Source of the DNA: Mesorhizobium amorphae
GTDB taxonomy: Bacteria; Pseudomonadota; Alphaproteobacteria; Rhizobiales; Rhizobiaceae
NCBI GenBank assembly: GCA_003240775.1
Contig: QFNI01000043.1
Coordinates: 1-32,749, forward strand
Reading direction: 5' to 3'
DNA: 32,749 nt
Positions 21,498-29,369 of this stretch are shown here, piece after piece. Within the stretch, counting starts at the first letter, position 1; each line of letters starts with the position of its first letter. The notes beneath the pieces are model-generated. The model did no database searches. It was not told where the DNA came from and was given only the letters and a program-made list of their open reading frames with translations. The position numbers and the translations under genes were made by a program.

Positions 21498-22084
21498 CCT
21501 CGCTTCCCTTCCGCGCGGCTCTCGTCGCCCTGCTCCAGATCGCCGTGCTCGGCTGGATGGTGTTCGAGCGCGCCGCCATCCTGCGCGACGGTGCGGAGGT
21601 GGTGCTCAAGGTCGAGCTTGTCGACCCCCGCGATCTCTTTCGCGGCGAATACGTGACCCTGAGCTACGCGATCAACACGATCCCCGCCGACATCGTGGCC
21701 GACCGCGCGCAAGAGGGCGTCGATGACGAGGGCTATCGCATCACCCGGCGAGGTCCCATCACCGTGCGTCTCGCCCCCGGCGCGGACGGCAACTGGACGC
21801 CGGTCGCGGCCTTCCTGGGCAAGCCGCCGGCTGAGGCGCCCACCGGCCAGGTGGACATCCGGGGCGAGACGTCGCGCGGGGCGAGCCTGGATCCGGGCGG
21901 CACGGTCTGGGTCAGCTATGGCCTTGACCGCTTCTACGTTCCCGAAGGCGAGGGTCGGCCGCTCGAAAGCCGCATGGGCGAGGGCACCTTTTCCGTGGTG
22001 GTGGCGGTGGCGAGCGACGGCACGCCCCAGATCAAGGCCCTGCGCGAAAGCGGCCGCACGCTTTATGCCGAGCCGTTCTTCTGA
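21494..22084 (+). CDS. GDYXXLXY-domain membrane-anchored protein
   Basis: Protein of 196 residues with an N-terminal hydrophobic segment (FRAALVALLQIAVLGWMVF) and a predominantly beta, non-cytoplasmic domain. The family hallmark GDYXXLXY appears as GEYVTLSY (about residues 52-59) within VDPRDLFRGEYVTLSYAIN. The C-terminal half contains FYVPEGEGRPLESRM, also typical. The ATG overlaps the DUF2157 stop by 4 bases, so both membrane proteins are made together and probably interact. The family's role is not known; the ATG is fixed by the overlap. Confidence 0.88.
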   Translation: MTSLPFRAALVALLQIAVLGWMVFERAAILRDGAEVVLKVELVDPRDLFRGEYVTLSYAINTIPADIVADRAQEGVDDEGYRITRRGPITVRLAPGADGNWTPVAAFLGKPPAEAPTGQVDIRGETSRGASLDPGGTVWVSYGLDRFYVPEGEGRPLESRMGEGTFSVVVAVASDGTPQIKALRESGRTLYAEPFF

Positions 22085-22130
22085 GCGAAGCGGCTCGGAA
22101 GCCGGCTCCCTGGTCGGCCCCAAATTTCCT

Positions 22131-22158
22131 TTGCGCCCATTGGGGCGGGTGCTATAGA
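22131..22158 (+). promoter_or_regulatory. Promoter of tRNA-Leu
   Basis: TTGCGC at 22131-22136, 16-base spacer and TATAGA at 22153-22158, about 58 bases before the mature tRNA. The -10 and following bases (CTATAGAACGGCGCGC) closely resemble the tRNA-Glu promoter in this window. Confidence 0.6.
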
Positions 22159-22216
22159 ACGGCGCGCTTTCGGGGTGGGTCCGGTTCGGGCCCGCACTGC
22201 CTTGGGCGAACCCGAA

Positions 22217-22301
22217 GCGGGTGTGGTGGAACTGGTAGACACGCAGGATTTAGGTTCCTGTGGCGCAAGCCGTGGGGGTTCAAGTCCCTCCACCCGCACC
22301 A
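22217..22301 (+). tRNA. tRNA-Leu (anticodon TAG)
   Basis: An 85-base type II tRNA. Acceptor GCGGGTG (22217-22223) pairs with CACCCGC (22291-22297), discriminator A, encoded CCA at 22299-22301. The anticodon stem CAGGA/TCCTG encloses TTTAGGT, giving anticodon TAG at 22251-22253 (reads CUN codons). A long variable arm follows (TGGCGCAAGCC) and the T loop is GTTCAAGTC. All structural elements of tRNA-Leu are intact. Confidence 0.96.
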
Positions 22302-22400
22302 GGGGCGCGAAGGCTCAAGCGAGAGATTTGGCTGCGGGCGGCATCGGGCTGGGGAGAAACCCCCGACCCCCGCGGATGGAAGACAAGAAGGTTTTAAAGA

Positions 22401-23879
22401 ATGCAGGTCACCGAAACGCTGAATTCAGGCCTCAAGCGCGAGATCAAGGTCACGGTCCCCGCCGGCGACCTTCAATCCCGCCTCGACGCCCGCCTCAACG
22501 ACGCCAAGGACAAGGTCCGCATCAAGGGCTTCCGCCCCGGCAAGGTGCCGATGAGCCACCTGCGCAAGATGTACGGCAAGTCGTTCATGGCTGAGGTCGT
22601 CAACGAGATCCTGAACGACAGCGCGCGCTCCGTCCTGTCCGAGCGCGGCGAGAAGGCTGCCATGCAGCCGGAAATCTCGATGACCGAGGACGAAAAGGAA
22701 GCCGAGAAGGTTCTCGCCGGCAATGCCGATTTCGAGTTTAACCTCGCCTACGAGGTCCTGCCGCCCATCGAGATCAAGGACTTCTCCAACATCAAGGTGA
22801 CCCGCCCCGTCTATGACGTGCCGGAAGCCGACATCGACGAGCAGGTGAACCGCGTGGCGCAGAGCGCCCGCTCCTTCGAGGCGAAGGAAGGTGCGGCAAG
22901 CGACGGCGACCGCGTGACCATCGACTATCTCGGCCGCATCGACGGCGAAGCCTTCGACGGCGGCCAGGGCTCGGACCAGCCGCTCGTGCTGGGCTCCAAG
23001 GAATTCATCCCCGGCTTCGAGGACCAGCTGGTGGGCGCCTCCGCGGGCGACGAGCGCCAGGTCACCGTGACCTTCCCCGAGGACTACCAGGCCGCGCATC
23101 TGGCCGGCAAGGAAGCCGTGTTCGACGTGACCGTGAAGGGCATCGAGGCCCCCGGCGAGTTCGAGCTGAACGACGAAGCCGCAAAGAAGCTCGGCATCGA
23201 GTCGCTCGAGCGCTTGCGCGAGATCGTGCGCGGCCAGATCGAGAACAATTTCGGCGGCATGACGCGCCAGAAGGTCAAGCGCCAGCTGCTCGACCAGCTC
23301 GACACCGAATACAAGTTCGAGGCGCCCTCCAAGCTGGTGGACGCCGAGTTCGACAACATCTGGAACCAGGTGAACCGCGACCTCTCGCAGGCCGGCCGCA
23401 CCTTCGAGGACGAGGAGACGACCGAGGACAAGGCGCGCGAGGAGTATCGCACGCTCGCCGAGCGCCGCGTGCGTCTCGGCCTCGTGCTGGCCGAGATCGG
23501 CGAGCAGGCAGGCGTCCAGGTTTCCGACGAGGAAGTGCAGCGCGCGCTCTTCGAGACCATCCGCCGCTTCCCCGGCGACCAGCAGCAGCAGGTCTACGAG
23601 TTCTACCGCTCGAACCCGCAGGCGCTCACCTCGATCCGCGCACCGCTCTTCGAAGAGAAGGTGATCGACCATCTGCTCGGCCAGATCGACGTGACCGACA
23701 AGAAGGTCTCCCGCGAGGAGCTGATGGCCGACGACGAGGCGCCCGGTGCGTCTGATGCCGCCGAGACGGCGGAAGCTGCGGCTGAGGAGAAGCCCAAGAA
23801 GAAGGCCGCTCCGAAGAAGAAGAAGGCTGCGGCCGACGAAGCCAGCGAAGAGACTGCTGAGGGTGACGGCGCGACTTGA
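22401..23879 (+). CDS. tig: Trigger factor chaperone
   Basis: Ribosome-bound chaperone and prolyl isomerase that receives nascent chains at the exit tunnel; 492 residues. The N-terminal ribosome-binding domain has the signature KGFRPGKVPMSHLRKMYGKS (about 36-55). The FKBP-type domain begins at about 174 with GDRVTIDYLGRIDGEAFDGG and contains FIPGFEDQLVGASAGDE. The C-terminal helical substrate-binding arms follow. The last 50 residues are a low-complexity Ala/Glu/Lys tail with KPKKKAAPKKKKAA, longer than in E. coli and possibly adding ribosome or RNA affinity. A purine-rich AAGAAGG precedes the ATG. It ends at a clear terminator, with tRNA-Leu 99 bases upstream. Confidence 0.95.
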   Translation: MQVTETLNSGLKREIKVTVPAGDLQSRLDARLNDAKDKVRIKGFRPGKVPMSHLRKMYGKSFMAEVVNEILNDSARSVLSERGEKAAMQPEISMTEDEKEAEKVLAGNADFEFNLAYEVLPPIEIKDFSNIKVTRPVYDVPEADIDEQVNRVAQSARSFEAKEGAASDGDRVTIDYLGRIDGEAFDGGQGSDQPLVLGSKEFIPGFEDQLVGASAGDERQVTVTFPEDYQAAHLAGKEAVFDVTVKGIEAPGEFELNDEAAKKLGIESLERLREIVRGQIENNFGGMTRQKVKRQLLDQLDTEYKFEAPSKLVDAEFDNIWNQVNRDLSQAGRTFEDEETTEDKAREEYRTLAERRVRLGLVLAEIGEQAGVQVSDEEVQRALFETIRRFPGDQQQQVYEFYRSNPQALTSIRAPLFEEKVIDHLLGQIDVTDKKVSREELMADDEAPGASDAAETAEAAAEEKPKKKAAPKKKKAAADEASEETAEGDGAT

Positions 23880-23902
23880 TCCGTCACAGCTTGAGACAGA
23901 AG

Positions 23903-23933
23903 AGGCCGCCCAACCAGGCGGCCTTTTTCTTTT
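23903..23933 (+). terminator. Rho-independent terminator of tig
   Basis: Perfect 8-bp stem AGGCCGCC (23903-23910) with GGCGGCCT (23917-23924), loop CAACCA, then TTTTTCTTTT. It lies 24 bases after the tig stop codon. Confidence 0.92.
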
Positions 23934-23961
23934 CAGATGATGAGCGCCGGCTTCTCCGTTC

Positions 23962-24066
23962 CCCTCCCCCTTGAGGGGAGGGGTAAGGGGTGGGGGTGAA
24001 CTGAATGAACGATCGAGCGGTGGAGGCGTTACCCCCACCCTGTATCCCTCCCCTCAAGGGGGAGGG
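23962..24066. repeat. 36-bp inverted repeat of palindromic units (REP/BIME-like)
   Basis: Left arm 23962-23997 and right arm 24031-24066 are inverted copies, identical over the first 21 bases (CCCTCCCCCTTGAGGGGAGG and the next G) and the last 10 bases, with a few differences between. Each arm is itself a palindrome (CCCTCCCC/GGGGAGGG around CTTGA), and 33 bases separate the arms. The element sits in the gap between tig (plus) and radC (minus). No ORF or target duplication is visible, so it looks like a dispersed intergenic palindrome and not an insertion sequence. Confidence 0.8.
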
Positions 24067-24097
24067 AGGCGTCGGCGTTGGCGCTATACTCTTCCGA

Positions 24098-24883
24098 TCA
24101 GATCAGCATCAGCCCTTTCAGGCTGGCATGTCCCTTGCGGCCCACGATGATATGGTCGTGCACGGCGATGACCACCGTCTTCGCCGCAGCCATCACGGCC
24201 TTGGTCATCTCGATATCCGCCTTGGACGGCGTGGGATCGCCCGAGGGATGGTTGTGGACCAGGATCACGGCGGTCGCGCCCAGTTCGAGCGAGCGCTTCA
24301 CCACCTCGCGCGGATAGACCGGCGTATGGTCGATCGTGCCGGTCTGCTGCACCTCGTCGGCGATCAGCGCGTTCTTCTTGTCGAGAAACAGGATGCGGAA
24401 CTCCTCGCGCTCCGCATGGCTCATGGCGAGCCGGCAATAAGCCACCACCGCATCCCACGACGACAGAACCTCGCGCCGCACCACGCCCGAGCGCGCCACG
24501 CGATGGGCAAGCGCTTCCAGAAGCTTGATATCCTGGGCGGCGGCTTCCCCGATCCCCTCCACCTCGCGCAGCCGCGCTTCGGGCGCGCCCATGACCTCGG
24601 CCAGCGAGCCGAAGCGCTTCAGGAGGGCCTTGGCCTGGGGTTTGGTGTCGCCGCGTGGGATCGAGCGGAAGAGAACCATTTCCAGAAGCTCGTAGTCGGA
24701 CAGCGCGCCCGCGCCGCTCTCGCGGAAGCGGTCTCGCAGGCGCTGGCGATGACCGTGATAGTGAGGCCTATCCACCAAGGGCGCGTCGGCCGCGGCAACG
24801 CTTTCCAGCCCGCCAAACAGCGAGGCGTCGAGGGGCCTCTCGTCCAGAACGCCGCCATGCTCGGGGCCGCGGCGTCGGCCCAT
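24098..24883 (-). CDS. radC: RadC/YeeS-family JAB1/MPN-domain protein
   Basis: Protein of 261 residues named for a historical DNA-repair phenotype that has not held up; the biochemical function is uncertain. An N-terminal helical region (HRQRLRDRFRESGAGALSDY, ELLEMVLFRSIPRGDTKPQA) with a helix-hairpin-helix (LREVEGIGEAAAQDIKLLEA) precedes the JAB1/MPN metalloprotease-like domain, whose zinc motif is HNHPSGDPTPSKAD with upstream Glu in HAEREEFRILFLD. The metal-binding residues are intact. Its ATG overlaps the map TAA by one base, so it is translated from the map transcript. The first 40 residues are poorly conserved in type. Confidence 0.92.
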   Translation of the reverse strand: MGRRRGPEHGGVLDERPLDASLFGGLESVAAADAPLVDRPHYHGHRQRLRDRFRESGAGALSDYELLEMVLFRSIPRGDTKPQAKALLKRFGSLAEVMGAPEARLREVEGIGEAAAQDIKLLEALAHRVARSGVVRREVLSSWDAVVAYCRLAMSHAEREEFRILFLDKKNALIADEVQQTGTIDHTPVYPREVVKRSLELGATAVILVHNHPSGDPTPSKADIEMTKAVMAAAKTVVIAVHDHIIVGRKGHASLKGLMLI

Positions 24884-25707
24884 TAGGCGAGGCCGGGGCG
24901 GTCGAGGCCGGCGGGCGAGAGCGTGAAGATCTCGCAGCCGTCGTTGGTCACGCCCACCGAATGCTCGTACTGCGCCGACAGCGAGCGGTCGCGCGTCACC
25001 GCTGTCCAGCCATCCGACAAGACCTTCACATGCGGGCGTCCGAGATTGATCATCGGCTCGATCGTAAAGATCATGCCCGGCCGCATCTCAACGCCCTCGT
25101 TGGCCGAGCCGTAGTGCAGGATGTTGGGTGCGTCGTGGAACACCTGGCCCACCCCGTGACCGCAGAAGTCGCGCACCACCGAGCAGCGCTCGCGCTCCGC
25201 GAACGACTGGATGGCAGCCCCGATGGCGCCTGTGCGCACGCCGGGCTTCACGGCTGCCACACCCCGCATCAGGCATTCGTGGGTGACTTCGAGCAGCCGC
25301 TCGGCCGCGCGCTTGATGGCGCCCACCGGATACATGCGGCTGGAATCCCCGTGCCAGCCGTCCAGGAAATAGGTCACGTCGATGTTGACGATGTCGCCTT
25401 CCTTGAGCGGCTTGTCGTCGGGAATGCCGTGGCAGACCACATGGTTGATCGAGGTGCAGGAGGATTTCGTGTAGCCGCGATAGTTCAGCGTGGCGGGCAC
25501 CGCGCCATGGTCGGCCCCGAACTCGAACACGAAGCGGTCGATCGCTTCCGTCGTCACGCCGGGCTTCACGATGCCTGCCAGCGCGTCGAGGCATTCGGCC
25601 GTCAGCCGGCAGGCGCGGCGCATGCCTTCGAAGCCTTCGGGCCCGTAGAGCCTGATCTGGCCGGTGTTCTTGAGCGGCATCACGGCCGCGTCGATGTAGG
25701 ATACCAT
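24883..25707 (-). CDS. map: Type I methionine aminopeptidase
   Basis: Removes the initiator Met from nascent proteins; 274 residues. The five metal ligands are visible: Asp in NIDVTYFLDGWHGDSS (two), His in GHGVGQVFHDAP, Glu in FTIEPMIN and Glu in YEHSVGV. The N-terminus MVSYIDAAVMPLKNTGQIRL resembles the extended alphaproteobacterial form. An upstream GTG (25749) is in frame, but it would lie beside the predicted -10 box, so ATG 25707 is preferred. The stop codon overlaps the radC start. Confidence 0.94.
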   Translation of the reverse strand: MVSYIDAAVMPLKNTGQIRLYGPEGFEGMRRACRLTAECLDALAGIVKPGVTTEAIDRFVFEFGADHGAVPATLNYRGYTKSSCTSINHVVCHGIPDDKPLKEGDIVNIDVTYFLDGWHGDSSRMYPVGAIKRAAERLLEVTHECLMRGVAAVKPGVRTGAIGAAIQSFAERERCSVVRDFCGHGVGQVFHDAPNILHYGSANEGVEMRPGMIFTIEPMINLGRPHVKVLSDGWTAVTRDRSLSAQYEHSVGVTNDGCEIFTLSPAGLDRPGLA

Positions 25708-25739
25708 CGGGGATTCTTGACTGTTCTCGCTTGCCCGTA

Positions 25740-25768
25740 ATTGTGGCACCCGCAGGGGAGTGCTTCAA
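25740..25768 (-). promoter_or_regulatory. Candidate promoter of map-radC
   Basis: On the minus strand TTGAAG (25768-25763), a 17-base spacer and CACAAT (25745-25740), 33 bases before the map ATG. The rest of the 282-base gap up to tRNA-Glu contains a small GC hairpin (CCGGCT-TGCG-AGCCGG) and no gene that I can support. Confidence 0.45.
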
Positions 25769-25989
25769 GGGCGCTCGCGGAAAAGCGCTCCGCAGGCGAG
25801 CCCATTTGCCCCTGTCTGCCGCCCACCCGATCCATCGATGTGAGACGCCGGCTGCATATCCCGGCCCACTCCGGCGCTGGCAGGGTCCGGCTTGCGAGCC
25901 GGCACGGGGGGCGAACATGTGCCGTCCCTGCCGCGTGATCGGCAAGACGCGCGATCAACCGTCGAACTCAATGAAACGAAAGGAGAAAC

Positions 25990-26064
25990 TGGCACGCCCA
26001 AGGGGAATCGAACCCCTCTCTCCACCGTGAAAGGGTGGCGTCCTGACCGATAGACGATGGGCGC
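25990..26064 (-). tRNA. tRNA-Glu (anticodon TTC)
   Basis: A 75-base tRNA including encoded CCA (26064 to 25990). Acceptor GCGCCCA pairs with TGGGCGT (a G-U at the first pair), discriminator G. The anticodon stem CCACC/GGTGG encloses CTTTCAC, anticodon TTC. The T arm is AGGGG-TTCGATT-CCCCT. Structure and bases match bacterial tRNA-Glu. Confidence 0.96.
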
Positions 26065-26082
26065 TTGGGGCCAGTGGCGCGT

Positions 26083-26111
26083 TCTATAGAGGGGTCTCTG
26101 CGGATGGGCAA
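26083..26111 (-). promoter_or_regulatory. Promoter of tRNA-Glu
   Basis: On the minus strand TTGCCC (26111-26106), exactly 17 bases, and TATAGA (26088-26083), then AACGCGCC, 19 bases before the mature tRNA. The -10 and the next bases match those of the tRNA-Leu promoter. Confidence 0.7.
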
Positions 26112-26148
26112 CAGGCTTTCGTCGCCTGTGCAAAGTTTGTCGCGGGGC

Positions 26149-27258
26149 TCAGCCGCGGCGGCGTCCGCACTTCCAGTTCCAGTCGCGCTCTGGCCCGACA
26201 TCGACGTGGATCGACTCGTGGCAGTAGGTGCCCACGCCGCCTCGGTTGGGCTGGCCGCGGAAGTAGCGCGCGAGTTCCCACTTGCCGACGCCGGGCATCT
26301 GGATGTCGGCCGCAGCGCACGCCATGTGCATCGACTTGCGCGCGCCGTTGACCTTGCGGTTGTAGGACGGGGAGCGATAGCCCGAGGTGATGATCACCTT
26401 CTTGCCAAAATGCGCTTCCGCCTTGCGCAGCGTCTGAACGAGCGCGGGCTTCAGGCAGGCCGTGTCCACCGTCTCGCGTTGCTTGAGCAGCCCGTTGGGC
26501 GCCAGCCGCGCCATGCCGGCGGCGGATGCGATGCGGAACGAATCCTCGCCGTCCTCGTGCAGGTCGATGTCGCTGTCGTCGTCGAGGCCCGACTTGCGCT
26601 TGATCTCGAAGAGCGCGTTCTGCCGCACGCCGGGAAGCGGATTGCCGTTGCCCCATTCCCAGTCGGTCTTGGCGGAGGCGACCAGCGGCTTCTCGGCTGC
26701 CGCAAGCTGGATCACGGGCTTGGCAGCCGGCTTTTCCGCCCCGTCCACCAGGCCCGAGCCCGGCGCCTGCAGGTTTGCTGCCTGCGGGCTTTCCAGAAGC
26801 GGCTTCTTCGCGGCCACCGCGGGCGGGGTGGCATCGCCATTGCCGAAGAAGGAGGAAAGGAACGCGCGCTTGTTGCCATCAACCAGATTGGCCGGCCCAC
26901 GGTCTCCCGCTGCGGCCGTCGCCACGGGGGCCGGCGCTTCGGCAGGCTGAGCCACCGGCGCTTCCGCTGCGGCCACGGCCACGGCTTCTTCCGGCTTCGG
27001 CTCAGGCTTGGCTTCCGCCGCCGTCGCCTCGGCCTTTTCCGGCATCTCGCGGGCTGCCGCCTTCTCCGCCTCGTTGGTGTCCGCCTCTGCTTCGGCCAGC
27101 GCCACCGGCTCGATGTTCTGCGTGGCCGAAAGGCCGGCAGTGGGGGCCACGAGGTCGGGCGTGGCGGTCGAGGTGCAGGATGCCAGGAGAAGCGAGAGGA
27201 GCGGCGCCAGCGAGGCGCGGCCGATGCGGGAAAGGGTTGCAGCGCGTTTGGGCGTCAA
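26149..27258 (-). CDS. Lipoprotein with M15-type D-Ala-D-Ala carboxypeptidase-like domain
   Basis: Envelope protein of 369 residues. The signal peptide ends at a lipobox (LLLASC, Cys about 28). Residues 30-220 are Ala/Glu/Pro/Lys-rich and disordered in appearance. The C-terminal domain (about 260-369) is of the M15A/DUF882 peptidase type: SGYRSPSYNRKVNGARKSMH, then MACAAADIQMPGV and YCHESIHVDVG, giving His, Asp and His zinc ligands and a pair of Cys that could form a disulfide. It probably trims peptidoglycan cross-links; the substrate is unproven. The start is TTG 27258, supported by AAGGAGA 6 bases upstream. The 174-base gap to phaC holds short hairpins (CTGAAGC/GCTTCAG) without a U-tract. 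Confidence 0.85.
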   Translation of the reverse strand: MTPKRAATLSRIGRASLAPLLSLLLASCTSTATPDLVAPTAGLSATQNIEPVALAEAEADTNEAEKAAAREMPEKAEATAAEAKPEPKPEEAVAVAAAEAPVAQPAEAPAPVATAAAGDRGPANLVDGNKRAFLSSFFGNGDATPPAVAAKKPLLESPQAANLQAPGSGLVDGAEKPAAKPVIQLAAAEKPLVASAKTDWEWGNGNPLPGVRQNALFEIKRKSGLDDDSDIDLHEDGEDSFRIASAAGMARLAPNGLLKQRETVDTACLKPALVQTLRKAEAHFGKKVIITSGYRSPSYNRKVNGARKSMHMACAAADIQMPGVGKWELARYFRGQPNRGGVGTYCHESIHVDVGPERDWNWKCGRRRG

Positions 27259-27432
27259 GCCGGTCTCCTTGGAACTTGCGAGATCGTGTCTGACGCTTTG
27301 CGTCGTTTGCTGAAGCGCGGAACAGCTTCAGTATCGAACGGAGCTTGCGGCACGCTGCCGCCTGCTCCGGCTATGGCCGGAATGCGGCGGCATCGTGGTC
27401 GGCGGTCACCTTTCCGCTAGCTCAAGCCCCGG

Positions 27433-29283
27433 TCAAGACCGTACGCGCACGTAGTCCCCAGGCGCGTCGGCGAGGATCTCGGTGCTTTCGCCGGGCTGGC
27501 GGGGTGCCACGCGCTTGCCGTGCTGCTCGCTGATCCAGTCGTGCCAGTAGGGCCACCAGGAGCCCGGGTGCTGCTCGGCGCTCGCCACCCAGTCCTCGAA
27601 CGGGCCCTCGGGCTTGGCGCCCGTCCAGAACTGGTACTTGTTGGCGGCAGGCGGGTTCACGACGCCCGCGATGTGGCCCGAGCCCGCCATCACATATTCC
27701 ACCGCCCCCCCGAAGAACGAGCAGCCCACGAACACCGAGCGCGCGGGCGCGATGTGGTCTTCCTTGGTGGCGAGGTTGAAGATCGGAATCGAAACGTCGC
27801 CGAGCGAGACCTTGCGCCCCGCAAGCTCCATCTCGCCCTTGGACAGCCTGTTCGAGAGGTAGCAGTTGCGCAGGTAGAACGAGTGGTTCGCCGCGGCCAT
27901 GCGCGTCGCGTCCGCATTCCAGTGCAGGAGGTCGAAGGGCAGGGGTTCCTTGCCGCGCAGATAGTTGTTGACGACGTAGGGCCAGATCAATTCGCCCGAG
28001 CGCAGCATGTTGAAGGCGGTGGCCATCCGGTTGCCGTCGAGGAAGCCCTTGGCGCCCATCGCTTCTTCCAGGGCCGAAATCTGCTCCTCGTCGGCGAACA
28101 CCTTGAGGTCGCCCGCATGGGTGAAGTCCACCTGCGTGGTCAGAAGCGTCGCCGTCTTGATGCGTTTGTCGCCGTCCTGCGCCATCAGCGCGAGGGCTGC
28201 CGCAAGCAGAGTGCCGCCCACGCAATAGCCGACCGTGTTCACCCCCTTCACGCCGGTGGCCCTTTCCACCGTGTCGAGCGCAAAGCGCAGGCCGTGCTCG
28301 ATATAGGCCTCCCAGTCCATGGTCGCGTGGCGCTCGTCGGGGTTCACCCAGGAGATCACGAACACCGTGTGCCCCTGTTCCACCGCCCAGCGGATGAAGG
28401 ACTTCTTGGGGTTGAGGTCGAGGATGTAGAACTTGTTGATCCAGGGCGGGCAGATCAGCAACGGCCGCTTCAGCACGGTCTCGGTCGCCGGCTCGTACTG
28501 GATGATCTCGGCAAGCTCCGAGCGCGCGATCACCTTGCCCGGCGTCAGCGCCATGTCGCGACCGAGCGCGAAGCCGTTCGGCGCGGCCTGGCGCAGGCGC
28601 AGCTCGCCCTTGCCGGACGCGATGTCTTCCGCCAGCATCTTCATGCCGCGCACGAGGTTCTCGCCGTTGGAGGCCACCGTTTCGCGGAAGAGCTCGGGGT
28701 TGGTCAGCACGAAGTTCGAAGGCGACACCGCGTTCGCCACCTGGCGCATGTAGAACTCGGCCTTGTGGCGCGTCGCGTCGTCGAGCCCGTCTGCCTTGGT
28801 GACGAGGTCGAACGCCCAGCGCGAAGTGACGAGATAGGCCTGCTTGAGCATGTCGAAGAAGGCGTTCTGCGCCCATTCGGGGTCCTGGAAGCGCTTGTCG
28901 CCGCGCTCGGGCTCCACGACCGGGCCGCGCTGGTCGCCGCTGCCCGCGAGGTTCTGCGCGGCCGAGGCCCAGACGCCCATGTAGCCCGCGAAGAGCCGGC
29001 TCTGCGCCTCGAAGGCGCGGGAGGGGTCGCCCAGCCAGTATTCGGTGAGCTTGGAGAAGGTCTTCACCATGTCGTTCGCCGGCTCGGCCGGGTTCATGGC
29101 GATCTCGCCGCGGCGGCGCGGCTCGGCCCAGGCGGCCGCGGCCTTGCCCAGCTCCTCCAGCACGCGCGCGGCATTCAGCGCGAACTGCTGTGGGTCCTTC
29201 ACAAGATAGTCCTCGACGGGCAGCGGGCCGGGCTCGGCCTCGCTGTTCGTCTCGCGCTCGCGCGCCTCGGGCGCACTCGCCAT
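27433..29283 (-). CDS. phaC: Class I poly(3-hydroxyalkanoate) synthase
   Basis: Polymerises 3-hydroxyacyl-CoA (mainly 3-hydroxybutyryl-CoA) into storage polyester on granule surfaces. The 616 residues contain the N-terminal PHA-synthase domain and an alpha/beta-hydrolase core with ICPPWINKFYILDLNP, lipase-box-like GYCVGG with Cys354, Asp509 in KEDHIAP and His537 in GSGHIAGVVNPP, the complete catalytic triad. The length and single-subunit form indicate class I. ATG 29283 has a strong GGGAGGAG site 7 bases upstream; the ten upstream in-frame codons are not needed. No phaA, phaB or phasin gene is adjacent. It is divergent from a small lipoprotein gene, 86 bases apart. Confidence 0.96.
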   Translation of the reverse strand: MASAPEARERETNSEAEPGPLPVEDYLVKDPQQFALNAARVLEELGKAAAAWAEPRRRGEIAMNPAEPANDMVKTFSKLTEYWLGDPSRAFEAQSRLFAGYMGVWASAAQNLAGSGDQRGPVVEPERGDKRFQDPEWAQNAFFDMLKQAYLVTSRWAFDLVTKADGLDDATRHKAEFYMRQVANAVSPSNFVLTNPELFRETVASNGENLVRGMKMLAEDIASGKGELRLRQAAPNGFALGRDMALTPGKVIARSELAEIIQYEPATETVLKRPLLICPPWINKFYILDLNPKKSFIRWAVEQGHTVFVISWVNPDERHATMDWEAYIEHGLRFALDTVERATGVKGVNTVGYCVGGTLLAAALALMAQDGDKRIKTATLLTTQVDFTHAGDLKVFADEEQISALEEAMGAKGFLDGNRMATAFNMLRSGELIWPYVVNNYLRGKEPLPFDLLHWNADATRMAAANHSFYLRNCYLSNRLSKGEMELAGRKVSLGDVSIPIFNLATKEDHIAPARSVFVGCSFFGGAVEYVMAGSGHIAGVVNPPAANKYQFWTGAKPEGPFEDWVASAEQHPGSWWPYWHDWISEQHGKRVAPRQPGESTEILADAPGDYVRVRS

Positions 29284-29369
29284 GGCCGCTCTCCTCCCGC
29301 GGGATGTTGACACCTTATCGCCGGAGGAAGGATAGGGTGCAACAGAGGTTCCCGCTCGAAAGGCAGCCC

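Noticed and set aside
24005..24886. 293-codon plus-strand frame opposite radC
   Set aside because: Shadow frame; the minus-strand frame has the HNHPSGDPTPSKAD motif and overlaps map by one base.
25708..25989. Extra small gene in the map to tRNA-Glu gap
   Set aside because: Frames there have no ribosome site or recognisable protein features; the gap holds promoter-like boxes and a small GC hairpin only.
27520..29310. 596-codon open frame on the plus strand opposite phaC
   Set aside because: Antisense shadow of a high-GC gene; the minus frame has the complete PhaC catalytic triad and a strong ribosome site.
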